From the NCBI GenBank assembly GCA_015057715.1, contig SVDS01000010.1, forward strand, positions 1 to 45,113: 45,113 nucleotides of DNA, in the 5' to 3' direction. Source of the DNA: Paenibacillaceae bacterium (lineage in GTDB: Bacteria > Bacillota > Clostridia > Lachnospirales > Lachnospiraceae). The notes beneath the pieces are model-generated. The model did not search any database. It was not told the DNA's origin and worked only from the letters and a program-made list of their open reading frames with translations. Below, piece by piece: positions 14,333-22,701 of this stretch (within the stretch, counting starts at the first letter, position 1; every line of letters starts with the position of its first letter). The position numbers were made by a program, and so were the translations under genes.

Positions 14333-16234
14333 TTATAATTCAGACTGGAGATTTTTCTTTAATGCCGCAAGAACCAGGCAGCCTGCAAAAGAGCCGACAA
14401 TAATTGCAATCAGATAACCAAATGGATTGCCGATTGTAGGAAGAACAAAGATTCCGCCGTGAGGTGCTCTTAAGGTACATCCCAGTGCCATGGAAAGTCC
14501 GCCTGCTATTGCAGAGCCGATCATACAGGAGGGAATCACACGAAGAGGATCCGCTGCTGCGAAAGGAATTGCACCCTCAGAGATAAAGGACAGTCCCATA
14601 ATATAGTTTACAAGACCTGACTGACGCTCTTTATCTGTAAATTTCTTTTTAAAGAATGTGGTGCACAGTGCGATCGCGATTGGTGGAACCATACCGCCTG
14701 CCATAACTGCTGCCATAATATCAAAGTTACCTTCAGCCAGCTGTGCCGTACCAAAGACGTAAGCTGCCTTATTAACCGGGCCACCCATATCCACTGACAT
14801 CATGCCGCCAACAACTGCTCCAAGTATTATTTTACTTGTTCCGCCCATACCGTTTAACAGACTGGTCAGTCCGTCATTAATCGCTCCCACAAACGGATTG
14901 ATAAATGTGGTCACAACGGAAACAAGGAGAATACCAATTAACGGATAAAGAAGTACCGGTTTAATTCCCTCTAAGGATTTTGGAAGTTTTTTAAATGCAC
15001 CCTTTAAAAACAGAACAATATATCCACCAATAAAACCAGCAAGCAATGCTCCAAGGAATCCGGAGTTTACGCTTCCGCCGCCAGGATTTGCAAAGGTGGC
15101 TCCCATTTTAGCAATCAAACCGCCGACAAAACCAACTGCCAGACCAGGACGGTCAGCAATACTCATGGCAATATATCCTGCCAGAACCGGGAGCATCATT
15201 CCAAATGCCTGTTCTCCGATAGTTTTTAAATAAGCCGCAAGCGGTGTATTCTTACCGAAATTGGAAGGGTCAATGGAATAATCATCAAACAGGAATGCAA
15301 GTGCGATTAAGATACCGCCGCCTATAACAAAGGGAAGCATATGAGAAACACCGTTCATTAAATGCTTGTAGATTGAACGACCAACACCCTCTTGTCTTGT
15401 ATCTTCTCCGGAAGATGCAGAACCGCTATAGTGGTAAACCGGAGTTTCACTGCTCACTGCACGTTTGATCAGTTCCTCACCTTTTTGAATTCCCTCAGAA
15501 ACGGTTGCTACCACAACACGTTTCCCATCAAAACGGGACATATCCACATTCTTATCTGCTGCAATAATAATACCGTCAGCTGCAGCGATTTCATCCTTTG
15601 TCAGTGCATTTCCAATCCCCTCTGCACCGTTTGTTTCTGCTTTGAGAGGAATTCCTAACTTTTTACCCTTCTGTTCCAGGTTTTCAGCTGCCATAAAGGT
15701 ATGGGCAATTCCGGTGGGGCAGGCTGTTACTGCCAGAACGCGGTAGCCACTCTTAACTTCTTTTGGTTTTGCTTTTCTGCCAGCTTCTTTTTCATCAATC
15801 AGACGAAGAAACTCTTCCTTTGAACCTGCATGAATCAAAGATTCCTTAAAATCAGGATCCATTAACAGAGTCGATAATTTAGACAGAGCCTCCAGATGTA
15901 CATCTGCTTCTCCATCTGGTGCTGCAATCATAAAAATAATCGTGGACAGGGAACCGTCATACGCGTCATAATCCACTCCGTCCGGTACTACAATTGCTGC
16001 AAGACCAGGCTCTTTTACTGCTGCTACCTTCGCATGAGGAATGGCAATTCCATCTCCCACTGCTGTACTTCCAAGTGCCTCTCTTGCCAAAATGCCTTCC
16101 TTATAGGCTGCTTTGTCCCCCAGTCTTCCGGCAGCATCCATCAATTCCACCAAACGATCGATGGCCCCTTCCTTACTGGAAACATGAACCCCAAGCTCCA
16201 CACTTTCTTTTTTCAGTAAGTCTGTAATCTTCAT
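14333..16234 (-). CDS. fruA: Fructose-specific PTS permease, fused IIABC
   Basis: A 633-residue fused phosphotransferase permease that imports fructose as fructose 1-phosphate. Domain order is IIA (about 1-150, phospho-acceptor His67 in IAIPHAKV), IIB (about 163-265, Cys172 in VTACPTGIAHTFMAA) and IIC (about 290-630, about eight to ten membrane segments with the MLPFVIGGGILIAL and SEGAIPFAA regions). The ATG at 16234 overlaps the fruK stop by one base (TGATG), and GGAGGGG lies just upstream, so FruK and FruA are translationally coupled. A TTG one codon upstream is a less likely start. Confidence 0.95.
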   Translation of the reverse strand: MKITDLLKKESVELGVHVSSKEGAIDRLVELMDAAGRLGDKAAYKEGILAREALGSTAVGDGIAIPHAKVAAVKEPGLAAIVVPDGVDYDAYDGSLSTIIFMIAAPDGEADVHLEALSKLSTLLMDPDFKESLIHAGSKEEFLRLIDEKEAGRKAKPKEVKSGYRVLAVTACPTGIAHTFMAAENLEQKGKKLGIPLKAETNGAEGIGNALTKDEIAAADGIIIAADKNVDMSRFDGKRVVVATVSEGIQKGEELIKRAVSSETPVYHYSGSASSGEDTRQEGVGRSIYKHLMNGVSHMLPFVIGGGILIALAFLFDDYSIDPSNFGKNTPLAAYLKTIGEQAFGMMLPVLAGYIAMSIADRPGLAVGFVGGLIAKMGATFANPGGGSVNSGFLGALLAGFIGGYIVLFLKGAFKKLPKSLEGIKPVLLYPLIGILLVSVVTTFINPFVGAINDGLTSLLNGMGGTSKIILGAVVGGMMSVDMGGPVNKAAYVFGTAQLAEGNFDIMAAVMAGGMVPPIAIALCTTFFKKKFTDKERQSGLVNYIMGLSFISEGAIPFAAADPLRVIPSCMIGSAIAGGLSMALGCTLRAPHGGIFVLPTIGNPFGYLIAIIVGSFAGCLVLAALKKNLQSEL

Positions 16235-17151
16235 CAAAACCCCTCCTTTAATAATTCATTGTAAAGCTTCCTGATATCTTCTTTCCCTGCAAGGCCATCG
16301 GAAAATGCGGTGGCACTTCCAGCGGCGCTTCCAAGACGCAGAGCATGTTCATAACTGCCGTTTTCCAGGTATCCTGCAATAAAGCCTGCTACCATGGAAT
16401 CTCCGGCTCCAACAGAGTTTTTCACAGTTCCTAAGGGTACTCCCATGGTAAAGACCTCTCCCTTTTCCGTAATCAGAACTGCACCGTCTCCTGCCATGGA
16501 AACCAGTACATTTTCAGCACCCTTTTCCTGAAGGAGTTTTCCATAATGGATAATTTCATCAACACTTTTAAGCGTTACCCCGAACATCTCCCCTAGTTCA
16601 TGATTGTTGGGTTTTATCAGAAACGGATGATAATAAAGCACGTTTGAAAGTAAATCCCGGGTCGCATCAACCACAATGCGGATCCCCCTTTTATCCAGAT
16701 ACTCCATGATCCGTTCATAAATATCATCATTCAGTGAAGCAGGAATACTTCCTGATAAAATCAGGACGTCCCCTTTTGTAATACAGTCAAGCTTTTCATA
16801 AAGCTTTTCCACATCTTTTTCCGTGATCTTTGGTCCGCTTCCGTTAATTTCTGTTTCTTCACCGGATTTGAGCTTTACATTGATTCTGGACATTCCTTGT
16901 TCAACATGAATAAAATCACTTCGAAATCCCAGATTTTTCACTCTGCGTTCAATCTCGTCTCCGGTAAATCCAGCGACAAAGCCTAACGCAGTATTCCCGT
17001 ATCCCAGAGTAGCCAGAACGGTTGATACGTTCAGCCCCTTCCCTCCGCAGTAAATGTCTTCCTGCTCGGTTCTGTTAACGGTTCCCAGTGTGAAGTGATC
17101 TACTTTTACGACATAATCGAGAGCCGGATTAAATGTTACTGTGTAAATCAT
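16234..17151 (-). CDS. fruK: 1-phosphofructokinase
   Basis: A 305-residue PfkB-family sugar kinase that converts fructose 1-phosphate, the product of FruA, to fructose 1,6-bisphosphate. PfkB signature 1 is GGKGLNVSTVLATLGY near residue 37 and signature 2 is VGAGDSMVAGFIAGY with the catalytic Asp near residue 252; the start MIYTVTFNPALDYVV is typical of 1-phosphofructokinase and tagatose-6-phosphate kinases. AAGGAG precedes the ATG. First gene of the fruK-fruA operon behind a consensus promoter with operator-like repeats. Confidence 0.95.
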   Translation of the reverse strand: MIYTVTFNPALDYVVKVDHFTLGTVNRTEQEDIYCGGKGLNVSTVLATLGYGNTALGFVAGFTGDEIERRVKNLGFRSDFIHVEQGMSRINVKLKSGEETEINGSGPKITEKDVEKLYEKLDCITKGDVLILSGSIPASLNDDIYERIMEYLDKRGIRIVVDATRDLLSNVLYYHPFLIKPNNHELGEMFGVTLKSVDEIIHYGKLLQEKGAENVLVSMAGDGAVLITEKGEVFTMGVPLGTVKNSVGAGDSMVAGFIAGYLENGSYEHALRLGSAAGSATAFSDGLAGKEDIRKLYNELLKEGF

Positions 17152-17176
17152 ATATCACTGCTCCTTCTTTATATAA

Positions 17177-17190
17177 AATTTTATTTCATC
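17177..17190. promoter_or_regulatory. Operator-like site downstream of the fru promoter
   Basis: Minus-strand GATGAAATAAAATT, the same core that forms both arms of the palindrome in front of the RpiR-type regulator gene. It lies between the -10 and the fruK ribosome binding site, a position suited to repression. Confidence 0.6.
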
Positions 17191-17201
17191 CCCTCGTCTA
17201 T

Positions 17202-17230
17202 ACTATAATACGATTGTTTTATTTCGTCAA
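17202..17230 (-). promoter_or_regulatory. Sigma-A promoter of the fruK-fruA operon with overlapping operator half-site
   Basis: TTGACG (17225-17230), 17-bp spacer, TATAGT (17202-17207) on the minus strand. The -35 and spacer contain GACGAAATAAAAC, a near copy of the operator core GATGAAATAAAA seen downstream and in front of the regulator gene. Confidence 0.8.
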
Positions 17231-17242
17231 TAAGTTTATGCA

Positions 17243-17257
17243 AGAAATATTATTTCT
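17243..17257. promoter_or_regulatory. Perfect palindrome upstream of the fru promoter
   Basis: agaaata-t-tatttct, 7+1+7 bases, centred about 20 bases upstream of the -35. It shares GAAATA/TATTTC with the other sites and could be an extra operator or a catabolite-control site. Confidence 0.4.
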
Positions 17258-17381
17258 CAAATCATTTCGTCGCTTTGCACAATTAGTGATAAAACAACCC
17301 TTATAGTACCCCTATTTTTTGTGCTATTTCTCCATATACCATTGTTCCCCAAAGAAACTGCTAAGATTCATCCCTTTGAAT

Positions 17382-17409
17382 CAAAAAAAAGAGAACCTTA
17401 CGGCTCTCC
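17382..17409 (-). terminator. Intrinsic terminator of the RpiR-type regulator gene
   Basis: Minus-strand stem GAGAGCC / GGTTCTC (one G-T pair) with a GTAA tetraloop followed by eight T residues, immediately after the stop codon. Confidence 0.88.
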
Positions 17410-18264
17410 TTATTTTTTATCATCGGATATTGCAATTTCGTGACGTCTGATATGATCATGTGAATTCTTCCTGCTGACCGATAAAAAGAGATATAAGATC
17501 TCCATTACGGTTGTGGCCGATACTCTGGAAAAACAAAATTCACCTAAAAGAAGCTTTTCCCTGGTTGCCGTAGTAATGTGAAGATCGCAGGCCTGTCCCA
17601 GAGGCGAAGACGGATTATTGGTGATTGCAATGGTAGGAACATGGTTTTCCTTAGCTACTGCCACCAAAGTCATAAGCCGTTTGGAAAAACCGGAATTGGA
17701 TATGATAATGACCGCATCCTCTGGCCCCATATTGCAGGTATATGCCATCTGGGTCTCCCAAATGGTTCCAGATACTGTGGCAATTCCCAGTTGATTGAAT
17801 TTAAAGGCGCCGTCAAGTGCTACGGGGATGGTATTACCCACTGCCACCAGCTGGACTGTTCTGGCTTTTTCTATCATGGTTAAGATCTGATCAAGCTCTG
17901 CCGGTTCCATCATGGAAATGGTCTGGGTCAGTTCCGCCACCTTATTGGCCAGGATATTCTGAAGAGACTGACCGATATTATCACGGCTGATGTCATTGGA
18001 AACTTCAATGGAATTGCCCCGCTCCTCCGCCACCTCTTTAGCCAGATTAATCTTTAGATGATGAAAGCCATTAAATCCGCATCTTCTGCAGAACCTGGAT
18101 ACTGTGGCATCGCTTGTTCCACTTGCCAGAGCCAGTTCTGCTACTGTCATGTCTATGATATCACTTTTATTTGAGAGAATGAAATCCGCAATCTTTTTCT
18201 CTGCTTCAAAAAAAGAATCATAGGATGAGCAGAGAACTCCGGACACACTTATACTTTCCTGCAT
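17410..18264 (-). CDS. MurR/RpiR-family transcriptional regulator (HTH-SIS)
   Basis: A 284-residue regulator: an N-terminal HTH_6 domain (about 1-80; MTVAELALASGTSDATVSRFCRRCGF is the recognition region) and a C-terminal SIS sugar-phosphate isomerase fold (about 120-260, VGNTIPVALDGAFKFN, IIISNSGFSKRLMTLV). The SIS domain of such regulators binds phosphosugars. It sits directly upstream of fruK-fruA in the same direction but is separated by a terminator and the fru promoter. Shared operator-like sequences in both promoters suggest it controls itself and the fru operon, probably in response to fructose 1-phosphate or the bisphosphate. The ligand is inference. Confidence 0.9.
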   Translation of the reverse strand: MQESISVSGVLCSSYDSFFEAEKKIADFILSNKSDIIDMTVAELALASGTSDATVSRFCRRCGFNGFHHLKINLAKEVAEERGNSIEVSNDISRDNIGQSLQNILANKVAELTQTISMMEPAELDQILTMIEKARTVQLVAVGNTIPVALDGAFKFNQLGIATVSGTIWETQMAYTCNMGPEDAVIIISNSGFSKRLMTLVAVAKENHVPTIAITNNPSSPLGQACDLHITTATREKLLLGEFCFSRVSATTVMEILYLFLSVSRKNSHDHIRRHEIAISDDKK

Positions 18265-18291
18265 ATATGGTTTACCTCTAATTCATGTAAT

Positions 18292-18324
18292 TTTATTTCA
18301 TCATTATATATGATATGAAATAAA
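18292..18324. promoter_or_regulatory. Palindromic operator flanking the -10 of the regulator gene
   Basis: Perfect 10-bp inverted repeat TTTATTTCAT / ATGAAATAAA separated by 13 bases, with one arm in the promoter spacer and the other just past the -10. This is a textbook arrangement for autorepression by a dimeric regulator. Confidence 0.75.
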
Positions 18325-18331
18325 TTGTAAA
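18303..18331 (-). promoter_or_regulatory. Sigma-A promoter of the RpiR-type regulator gene
   Basis: TTTACA (18326-18331), 17-bp spacer, TATAAT (18303-18308) on the minus strand, with about 35 bases to the start codon. It overlaps the inverted-repeat operator. Confidence 0.85.
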
Positions 18332-18338
18332 GCATGGA

Positions 18339-19241
18339 CTATTCTTTCCCCGACGTCAGAAGAAATACCGTAGAGAGAATGCACACAAATCCCACAAAGT
18401 CCATAAGACCAAAGTTAACTCCCATAAAAATCACAGAAAACACAGTGGCTGACACTGGCTCTACCGATGCCAGAAGACTCCCTTTCTTAGGTCCCACACA
18501 GTTTACGCCTTCCATATAGCAGGCAAATGCAATGATTGTACCAAACACAATAATAAGTGCCATTGCCGTAACAGCCGCCCCATCAAGGAGAACGGTCTTC
18601 TCCCAGGGCCGGAAAATCAGACCAAGTAAAACTCCGCCAATGAGCATCCCCCATGCCGTTATTACCATAGAGCCATACTTACTTAAAAGCCTTCCCGGCT
18701 GAGTGGTGTAAACTGCAAGGGCTCCCGCAGAGCACAGTCCCCAAAACAGTGCACGGTCTGAAATCGCAAGACTTCCCGGTTTCCCATGAGTTGCCAGTAA
18801 AAAAGTTCCTGCCATGGCAAGGGCTGCAGCAAGCAGTTCGTGTTTTTCAGGGATCTTTCCCGCCCGTGCGGAAACATAAAGCATAATCAGAACAGGTCCT
18901 ATGTACTGAAGCACCGTTGCGGTACCTGCATTGGAATATCCAATGGCGGTGAAATAAGTATACTGGCACATGGACATGCCAACCATGCCAAAGATGAATA
19001 AATCTCTCATATCCTTTCCGTCTTTAAACGGTGCAAAGATCTGCTTTCCCTGTTTCATAAAGCAGATAACCAGCAGCAAAATTCCTGCACAAAGTAATCG
19101 TACCGGAACCAGCCAGTCGGAAGCCATTCCTTTCACCTGCAATAGATACTGCCCGCAGGTTCCCGATATTCCCCATAATATTCCGCCGGTTATGGTCAGA
19201 ACACTTCCCCGCTTAAGGCGTTTGTTCTCTGTCATCTTCAT
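18339..19241 (-). CDS. EamA-family (DMT superfamily) transporter
   Basis: A 300-residue integral membrane protein with about ten predicted helices in two homologous halves, each an EamA repeat (first half from GSVLTITGGILWGISGTCGQ, second from ALFWGLCSAGALAVYTTQPG). The ending CVGPKKGSLLASVEPVSATVF is a strong family signature. These proteins export or import small metabolites such as amino acids or purines; the substrate is not predictable. Its start at 19241, with GAGGAAG upstream, lies inside the end of the metallophosphoesterase gene (29-base overlap), so the two genes are coupled. Confidence 0.9.
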   Translation of the reverse strand: MKMTENKRLKRGSVLTITGGILWGISGTCGQYLLQVKGMASDWLVPVRLLCAGILLLVICFMKQGKQIFAPFKDGKDMRDLFIFGMVGMSMCQYTYFTAIGYSNAGTATVLQYIGPVLIMLYVSARAGKIPEKHELLAAALAMAGTFLLATHGKPGSLAISDRALFWGLCSAGALAVYTTQPGRLLSKYGSMVITAWGMLIGGVLLGLIFRPWEKTVLLDGAAVTAMALIIVFGTIIAFACYMEGVNCVGPKKGSLLASVEPVSATVFSVIFMGVNFGLMDFVGFVCILSTVFLLTSGKE

Positions 19242-20787
19242 CGCTGTCTTCCTCTTTCGTTTCTTCTGTCCTGCCCTCCCATGTATTATGGTCAGAAGCC
19301 GTATCTCTTAATATCTGGTCAATCTGGGCAAATAGCCGGCTGTCCGGCAGATTCCTCTGCCATAAGTGAAATGCTGCGGTGGATTTAATCTCCCTGGCAT
19401 CGATGGGTCTCCCAGCGCAATAATCACTGTTTAAATCCCCATACAGCTTTGCCATCTCCTCAATCTGTTCTTTTGGAAGATTCTTAATCTGGCTGCTCAC
19501 CTGCTCATACACCACTTCTTTTAAGCTTTCTTTGGCATATCCGCTAAAGCTTAAAAGGTTTTCATCCGTTGTTCCTGTTTTCTTACCCCAGTCCTCCACA
19601 TCGGTTCGTTCCGTGGTATAAATAAGCCGGTTGTCACCAGTCCAGGTCAGGACACCGTACTGATTAGGACTGATGGCAAAGGAGTTCGCAACCACTTCAC
19701 TGATGTGGTAATCTGCTCCCTTTTCACCTGGTTCCTGTTTGTAAGTCTTGGTTTTCTGCAAATGCAGATGACCGCTTATGTAAAGAGGAATCCGGTAGCT
19801 CTCCAATAAACGTACCACAGCCTGGCTATTTTCCAGGGTACAGTCCTCCGGATACAAAATACTCTCTTTCAAAAGGTTATGGTGGGCAATTACCACAACC
19901 GATACACCCAGCTTTTTCGCTTCTTCCAGCTGTGTTTTCATCCAGTCAAGGGTTTCTTCTTTAATTCTTCCCCCTACTTTGTTATAAGGTTCATACTGGG
20001 CAGAATCCACCATAAGAAGCCAGTTTTTCTCGTCCAGTTCATAGACATAACTAAGAGAGTTCTGATCCAGACTTCTGGCCTGATCGTATCCGAATCTGCG
20101 GTATATATCATAGAAATCCTTTTCGTTCGCTTCCTGTATGGGTTCCTTTTCCTTACCGAAATAAGATGCTGCCGCATGATTATTAATATCGTGGTTTCCA
20201 GGTATTACAAGAACCTTTACTCCCTTTTCTTCCAGAACCGCTAATTTTTCAGCCAGCGCCTCATGTCCCTTTTTCTCTCCATTTAGAGTTAAATCACCGC
20301 TTAAAATCACCGCGGCAGGCTTCTTTTTCTCCATCTGGTCTGTAAATGCATCCATAATCTGTGGAATATAGCGGACTACCTTACCATCGTCCAGCTTCTC
20401 CAACTCATCGAAAGCTTCCCCGTAATCCGTCAGCTCCGGTGAAAAATAATGGACGTCCGATGCAATTACAATGACCGGAGGCTGGTACGGTTTTTCCTCT
20501 TCTTTCGTTTCTCCCACTGCCTTTTCCGTGCGGCAGGGTAGAGAAGGGCTTATGGCCTCTTTCGTACCTTGTTCTGTCTCAGCAACAGAAAACGTTTCCC
20601 TGTTATCTTTCGTCTCCGGTTCTTCCTTTGTATCAGGTACTGCTGTGCTTTCCGTCGCCCTGTTAACATCTCCGTCCTTTGTATCAGGAGAATGAACTTT
20701 CTGTAACAACAGGACAATGAGAAAGCACAGCAGGAGCATAACTGCATAGATGCAAACCAGAAATATGTTCTTCTTTCGCTTATTCAT
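19213..20787 (-). CDS. Membrane-anchored calcineurin-like metallophosphoesterase
   Basis: A 524-residue protein with one N-terminal membrane segment (about 8-28) and an extracytoplasmic, Lys/Glu/Thr-rich linker to about residue 95. The metallophosphoesterase motifs follow in order: ASDVHYF, SGDLTLNGEK, VIPGNHD, IAHHNLL and ISGHLHL, which supply the two-metal site. A C-terminal region of about 130 residues, ending in an acidic Glu/Asp tail, has no named domain. Such enzymes hydrolyse phosphodiesters or phosphomonoesters; the extracellular position suggests a nucleotide, teichoic acid or lipid-linked substrate, which is inference. It overlaps the DMT transporter gene downstream. Confidence 0.88.
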   Translation of the reverse strand: MNKRKKNIFLVCIYAVMLLLCFLIVLLLQKVHSPDTKDGDVNRATESTAVPDTKEEPETKDNRETFSVAETEQGTKEAISPSLPCRTEKAVGETKEEEKPYQPPVIVIASDVHYFSPELTDYGEAFDELEKLDDGKVVRYIPQIMDAFTDQMEKKKPAAVILSGDLTLNGEKKGHEALAEKLAVLEEKGVKVLVIPGNHDINNHAAASYFGKEKEPIQEANEKDFYDIYRRFGYDQARSLDQNSLSYVYELDEKNWLLMVDSAQYEPYNKVGGRIKEETLDWMKTQLEEAKKLGVSVVVIAHHNLLKESILYPEDCTLENSQAVVRLLESYRIPLYISGHLHLQKTKTYKQEPGEKGADYHISEVVANSFAISPNQYGVLTWTGDNRLIYTTERTDVEDWGKKTGTTDENLLSFSGYAKESLKEVVYEQVSSQIKNLPKEQIEEMAKLYGDLNSDYCAGRPIDAREIKSTAAFHLWQRNLPDSRLFAQIDQILRDTASDHNTWEGRTEETKEEDSDEDDREQTP

Positions 20788-20869
20788 CTGATTCCATAAA
20801 GATCCTTTCTGGTTCTTCCCATGGAATCATACCATGTTTTTTATGCAGGAGCAACCCTGGTGTTTGACG

Positions 20870-22039
20870 TTAGTACCACCTGGTAAGGGGGAGCTCATTA
20901 TTGATTCCCTTTGATATAAGAATCTGGTGCAGATCGATGATTCCGTTATGAAATGTTGCAGCGCAGGCATTTAAATATAAATCCCACATTCTCACAAATT
21001 CAGTTCCCATCTTTTTTTCGATCTGATCCCTGTTTTCGTTAAAATTCTGATCCCAGTGACGCAGTGTTTTATAATAATGTCGTCTGAGACTTTCCACATC
21101 CAAAACATAAAATTTATGATCACTTAATAGATTTATCATTTCTCTGAGACTGGGTACCATGCCTCCTGGGAAAATGTATTTTTTCATCCAGGGATCTCCC
21201 GGATACTCCCTCAGTGCGCTGATAAAATGTAACAGGAACAGTCCTCCTGGCTTTAAAACGGACTCTGCACTTTTAATAAAGAGATCATAATTTTCTCTCC
21301 CAACGTGCTCCACCATTCCCACACTGACTACCCGGTCAAAGGTCCTTCCGCTTTTCGGCAGGTCCCTGTAATCCATTAATTCTACGGTAATACGATCAGA
21401 CAGACCCAGAACCTCAATCCGCCTTTCAAATTCCTTTTTCTGCTCTGCGCTTAAGGTAATCCCCAGCCCCTTTACACCGTATTCCTCTGCCGCCCTTATT
21501 AACAGATAACCCCAGCCGCAGCCAATGTCTAAAAGGGTCATGTCCTCCTTTAAACAAAGCTTCTTTAAAATACGTTCCACTTTATTGCACTGAGCCTCAT
21601 AAAGGGTATCATTTTCTGTCTTAAAATAACCACAGGAATAGCTCATGGTATCATCGAGCCAAAGACTGTAGAAATCATTACCGATATCATAATGAGAAGC
21701 AACTTCCTTTTCCTGATTCTTTTTGGAAAGAGAAGTAAAAAAAAGTGTTTTTAGTTTTTTCTGATCTGCCGTAAAAGCAGCCATTTGTCCCATAAAATGA
21801 TCCAGTGCCTGGAATAAATCTCCTTCGATATCCAGATTTCCCTTCATATAGGCTTCGCCCAGTGCAAGGGAAGTACTGGACAGCAGCATACTGCTGTCAA
21901 TCTCATCTTTCAAACTGACTGTAAATACTGGATTTCCCTCACCGATTAAATGGGATTTTCCGTGAAGTTTTACTTCAAACGGATATTGGTCAAATCTTTG
22001 AAGATACGTGATTAAATATTGATCCGATATAAGTTTCAT
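20870..22039 (-). CDS. cfa: Cyclopropane-fatty-acyl-phospholipid synthase
   Basis: A 389-residue SAM-dependent methyltransferase that adds a methylene across double bonds of membrane lipid acyl chains. Signatures are VASHYDIGNDFYSLWLDDTM followed by SYSCGYF, the SAM-binding LLDIGCGWGYL, the acidic strand end VELMD and VSVGMVEHVGRENY, all characteristic of CFA synthases; the N-terminal 110 residues form the small lipid-binding domain. Length is typical. GGAGG precedes the ATG. It follows a phosphopantetheinyl transferase and an MBL hydrolase in a probable operon. Confidence 0.93.
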   Translation of the reverse strand: MKLISDQYLITYLQRFDQYPFEVKLHGKSHLIGEGNPVFTVSLKDEIDSSMLLSSTSLALGEAYMKGNLDIEGDLFQALDHFMGQMAAFTADQKKLKTLFFTSLSKKNQEKEVASHYDIGNDFYSLWLDDTMSYSCGYFKTENDTLYEAQCNKVERILKKLCLKEDMTLLDIGCGWGYLLIRAAEEYGVKGLGITLSAEQKKEFERRIEVLGLSDRITVELMDYRDLPKSGRTFDRVVSVGMVEHVGRENYDLFIKSAESVLKPGGLFLLHFISALREYPGDPWMKKYIFPGGMVPSLREMINLLSDHKFYVLDVESLRRHYYKTLRHWDQNFNENRDQIEKKMGTEFVRMWDLYLNACAATFHNGIIDLHQILISKGINNELPLTRWY

Positions 22040-22099
22040 GGGCCTTCCTCCATTTCAGTGATAACCACTTACATAGATTCTTGCCCATTTATTTTCATC

Positions 22100-22684
22100 T
22101 TATAATATTTCATCAAAGCATATCTCCGTTTTCTTAAACGTGCACAAAGATAAAATATATCTCTCCTTCAGACAATACTGGACTATCTGCACTTCGGGAA
22201 CAGAGCATGCAATACCATCCGGACCCAGTTCAAAAGAAAACTCCGTAAGAGGAATGGTAATCCCCCACCCCCCGGCTTTTACATAACTCTCCTTCAGCGT
22301 CCAGATCTTAAAAAAGAAGGCAGTCTGTTCCTCTCCCTTAAGCTTATAAAACTGCTCCTTTTCCTGTTCTGACATCACTTTTCGGATAATATTCTCAGAA
22401 AAAGGGCGTATTTCTTCCACATCAATCCCCACCGGTGCATCTCCTATTGCGCACGCGGCCAGTCCAGCCGTATGGCTGATGTTATGAAAGATAAGGGGAT
22501 ATTCCTTTAATTGAGGTTTGCCATGTACTCCCTTTATAACCGGAATTGGATTGCTCTCACCATAATCGATTCCATAATCTCTCTTTAATCCCTTTCGAAG
22601 AAGCAGCTCTCCCTTAAGATGTTCTGTTTCCCGTTTATTCTCACCCTCTGCTAAATTAAATTCTTCCGCGTAAATTTTTATCAT
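22100..22684 (-). CDS. 4'-phosphopantetheinyl transferase, Sfp/Gsp type
   Basis: A 194-residue enzyme that transfers the phosphopantetheine arm of coenzyme A to a Ser on carrier proteins. Motifs are the N-terminal HNISHTAG substrate region, the Mg-binding PVGIDVEEIRPF and the WTLKESYVKAGGWG catalytic motif, in correct order. Sfp-type enzymes usually serve nonribosomal peptide or polyketide carriers, or activate ACP in organisms lacking AcpS. No carrier protein or synthase is within the window. The ATG at 22684 has GAGGAA upstream and follows the MBL stop by 17 bases; a longer upstream start would overlap that gene. Confidence 0.92.
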   Translation of the reverse strand: MIKIYAEEFNLAEGENKRETEHLKGELLLRKGLKRDYGIDYGESNPIPVIKGVHGKPQLKEYPLIFHNISHTAGLAACAIGDAPVGIDVEEIRPFSENIIRKVMSEQEKEQFYKLKGEEQTAFFFKIWTLKESYVKAGGWGITIPLTEFSFELGPDGIACSVPEVQIVQYCLKERYILSLCTFKKTEICFDEIL

Positions 22685-22701
22685 ACTATAATTTCCTCTG
22701 T

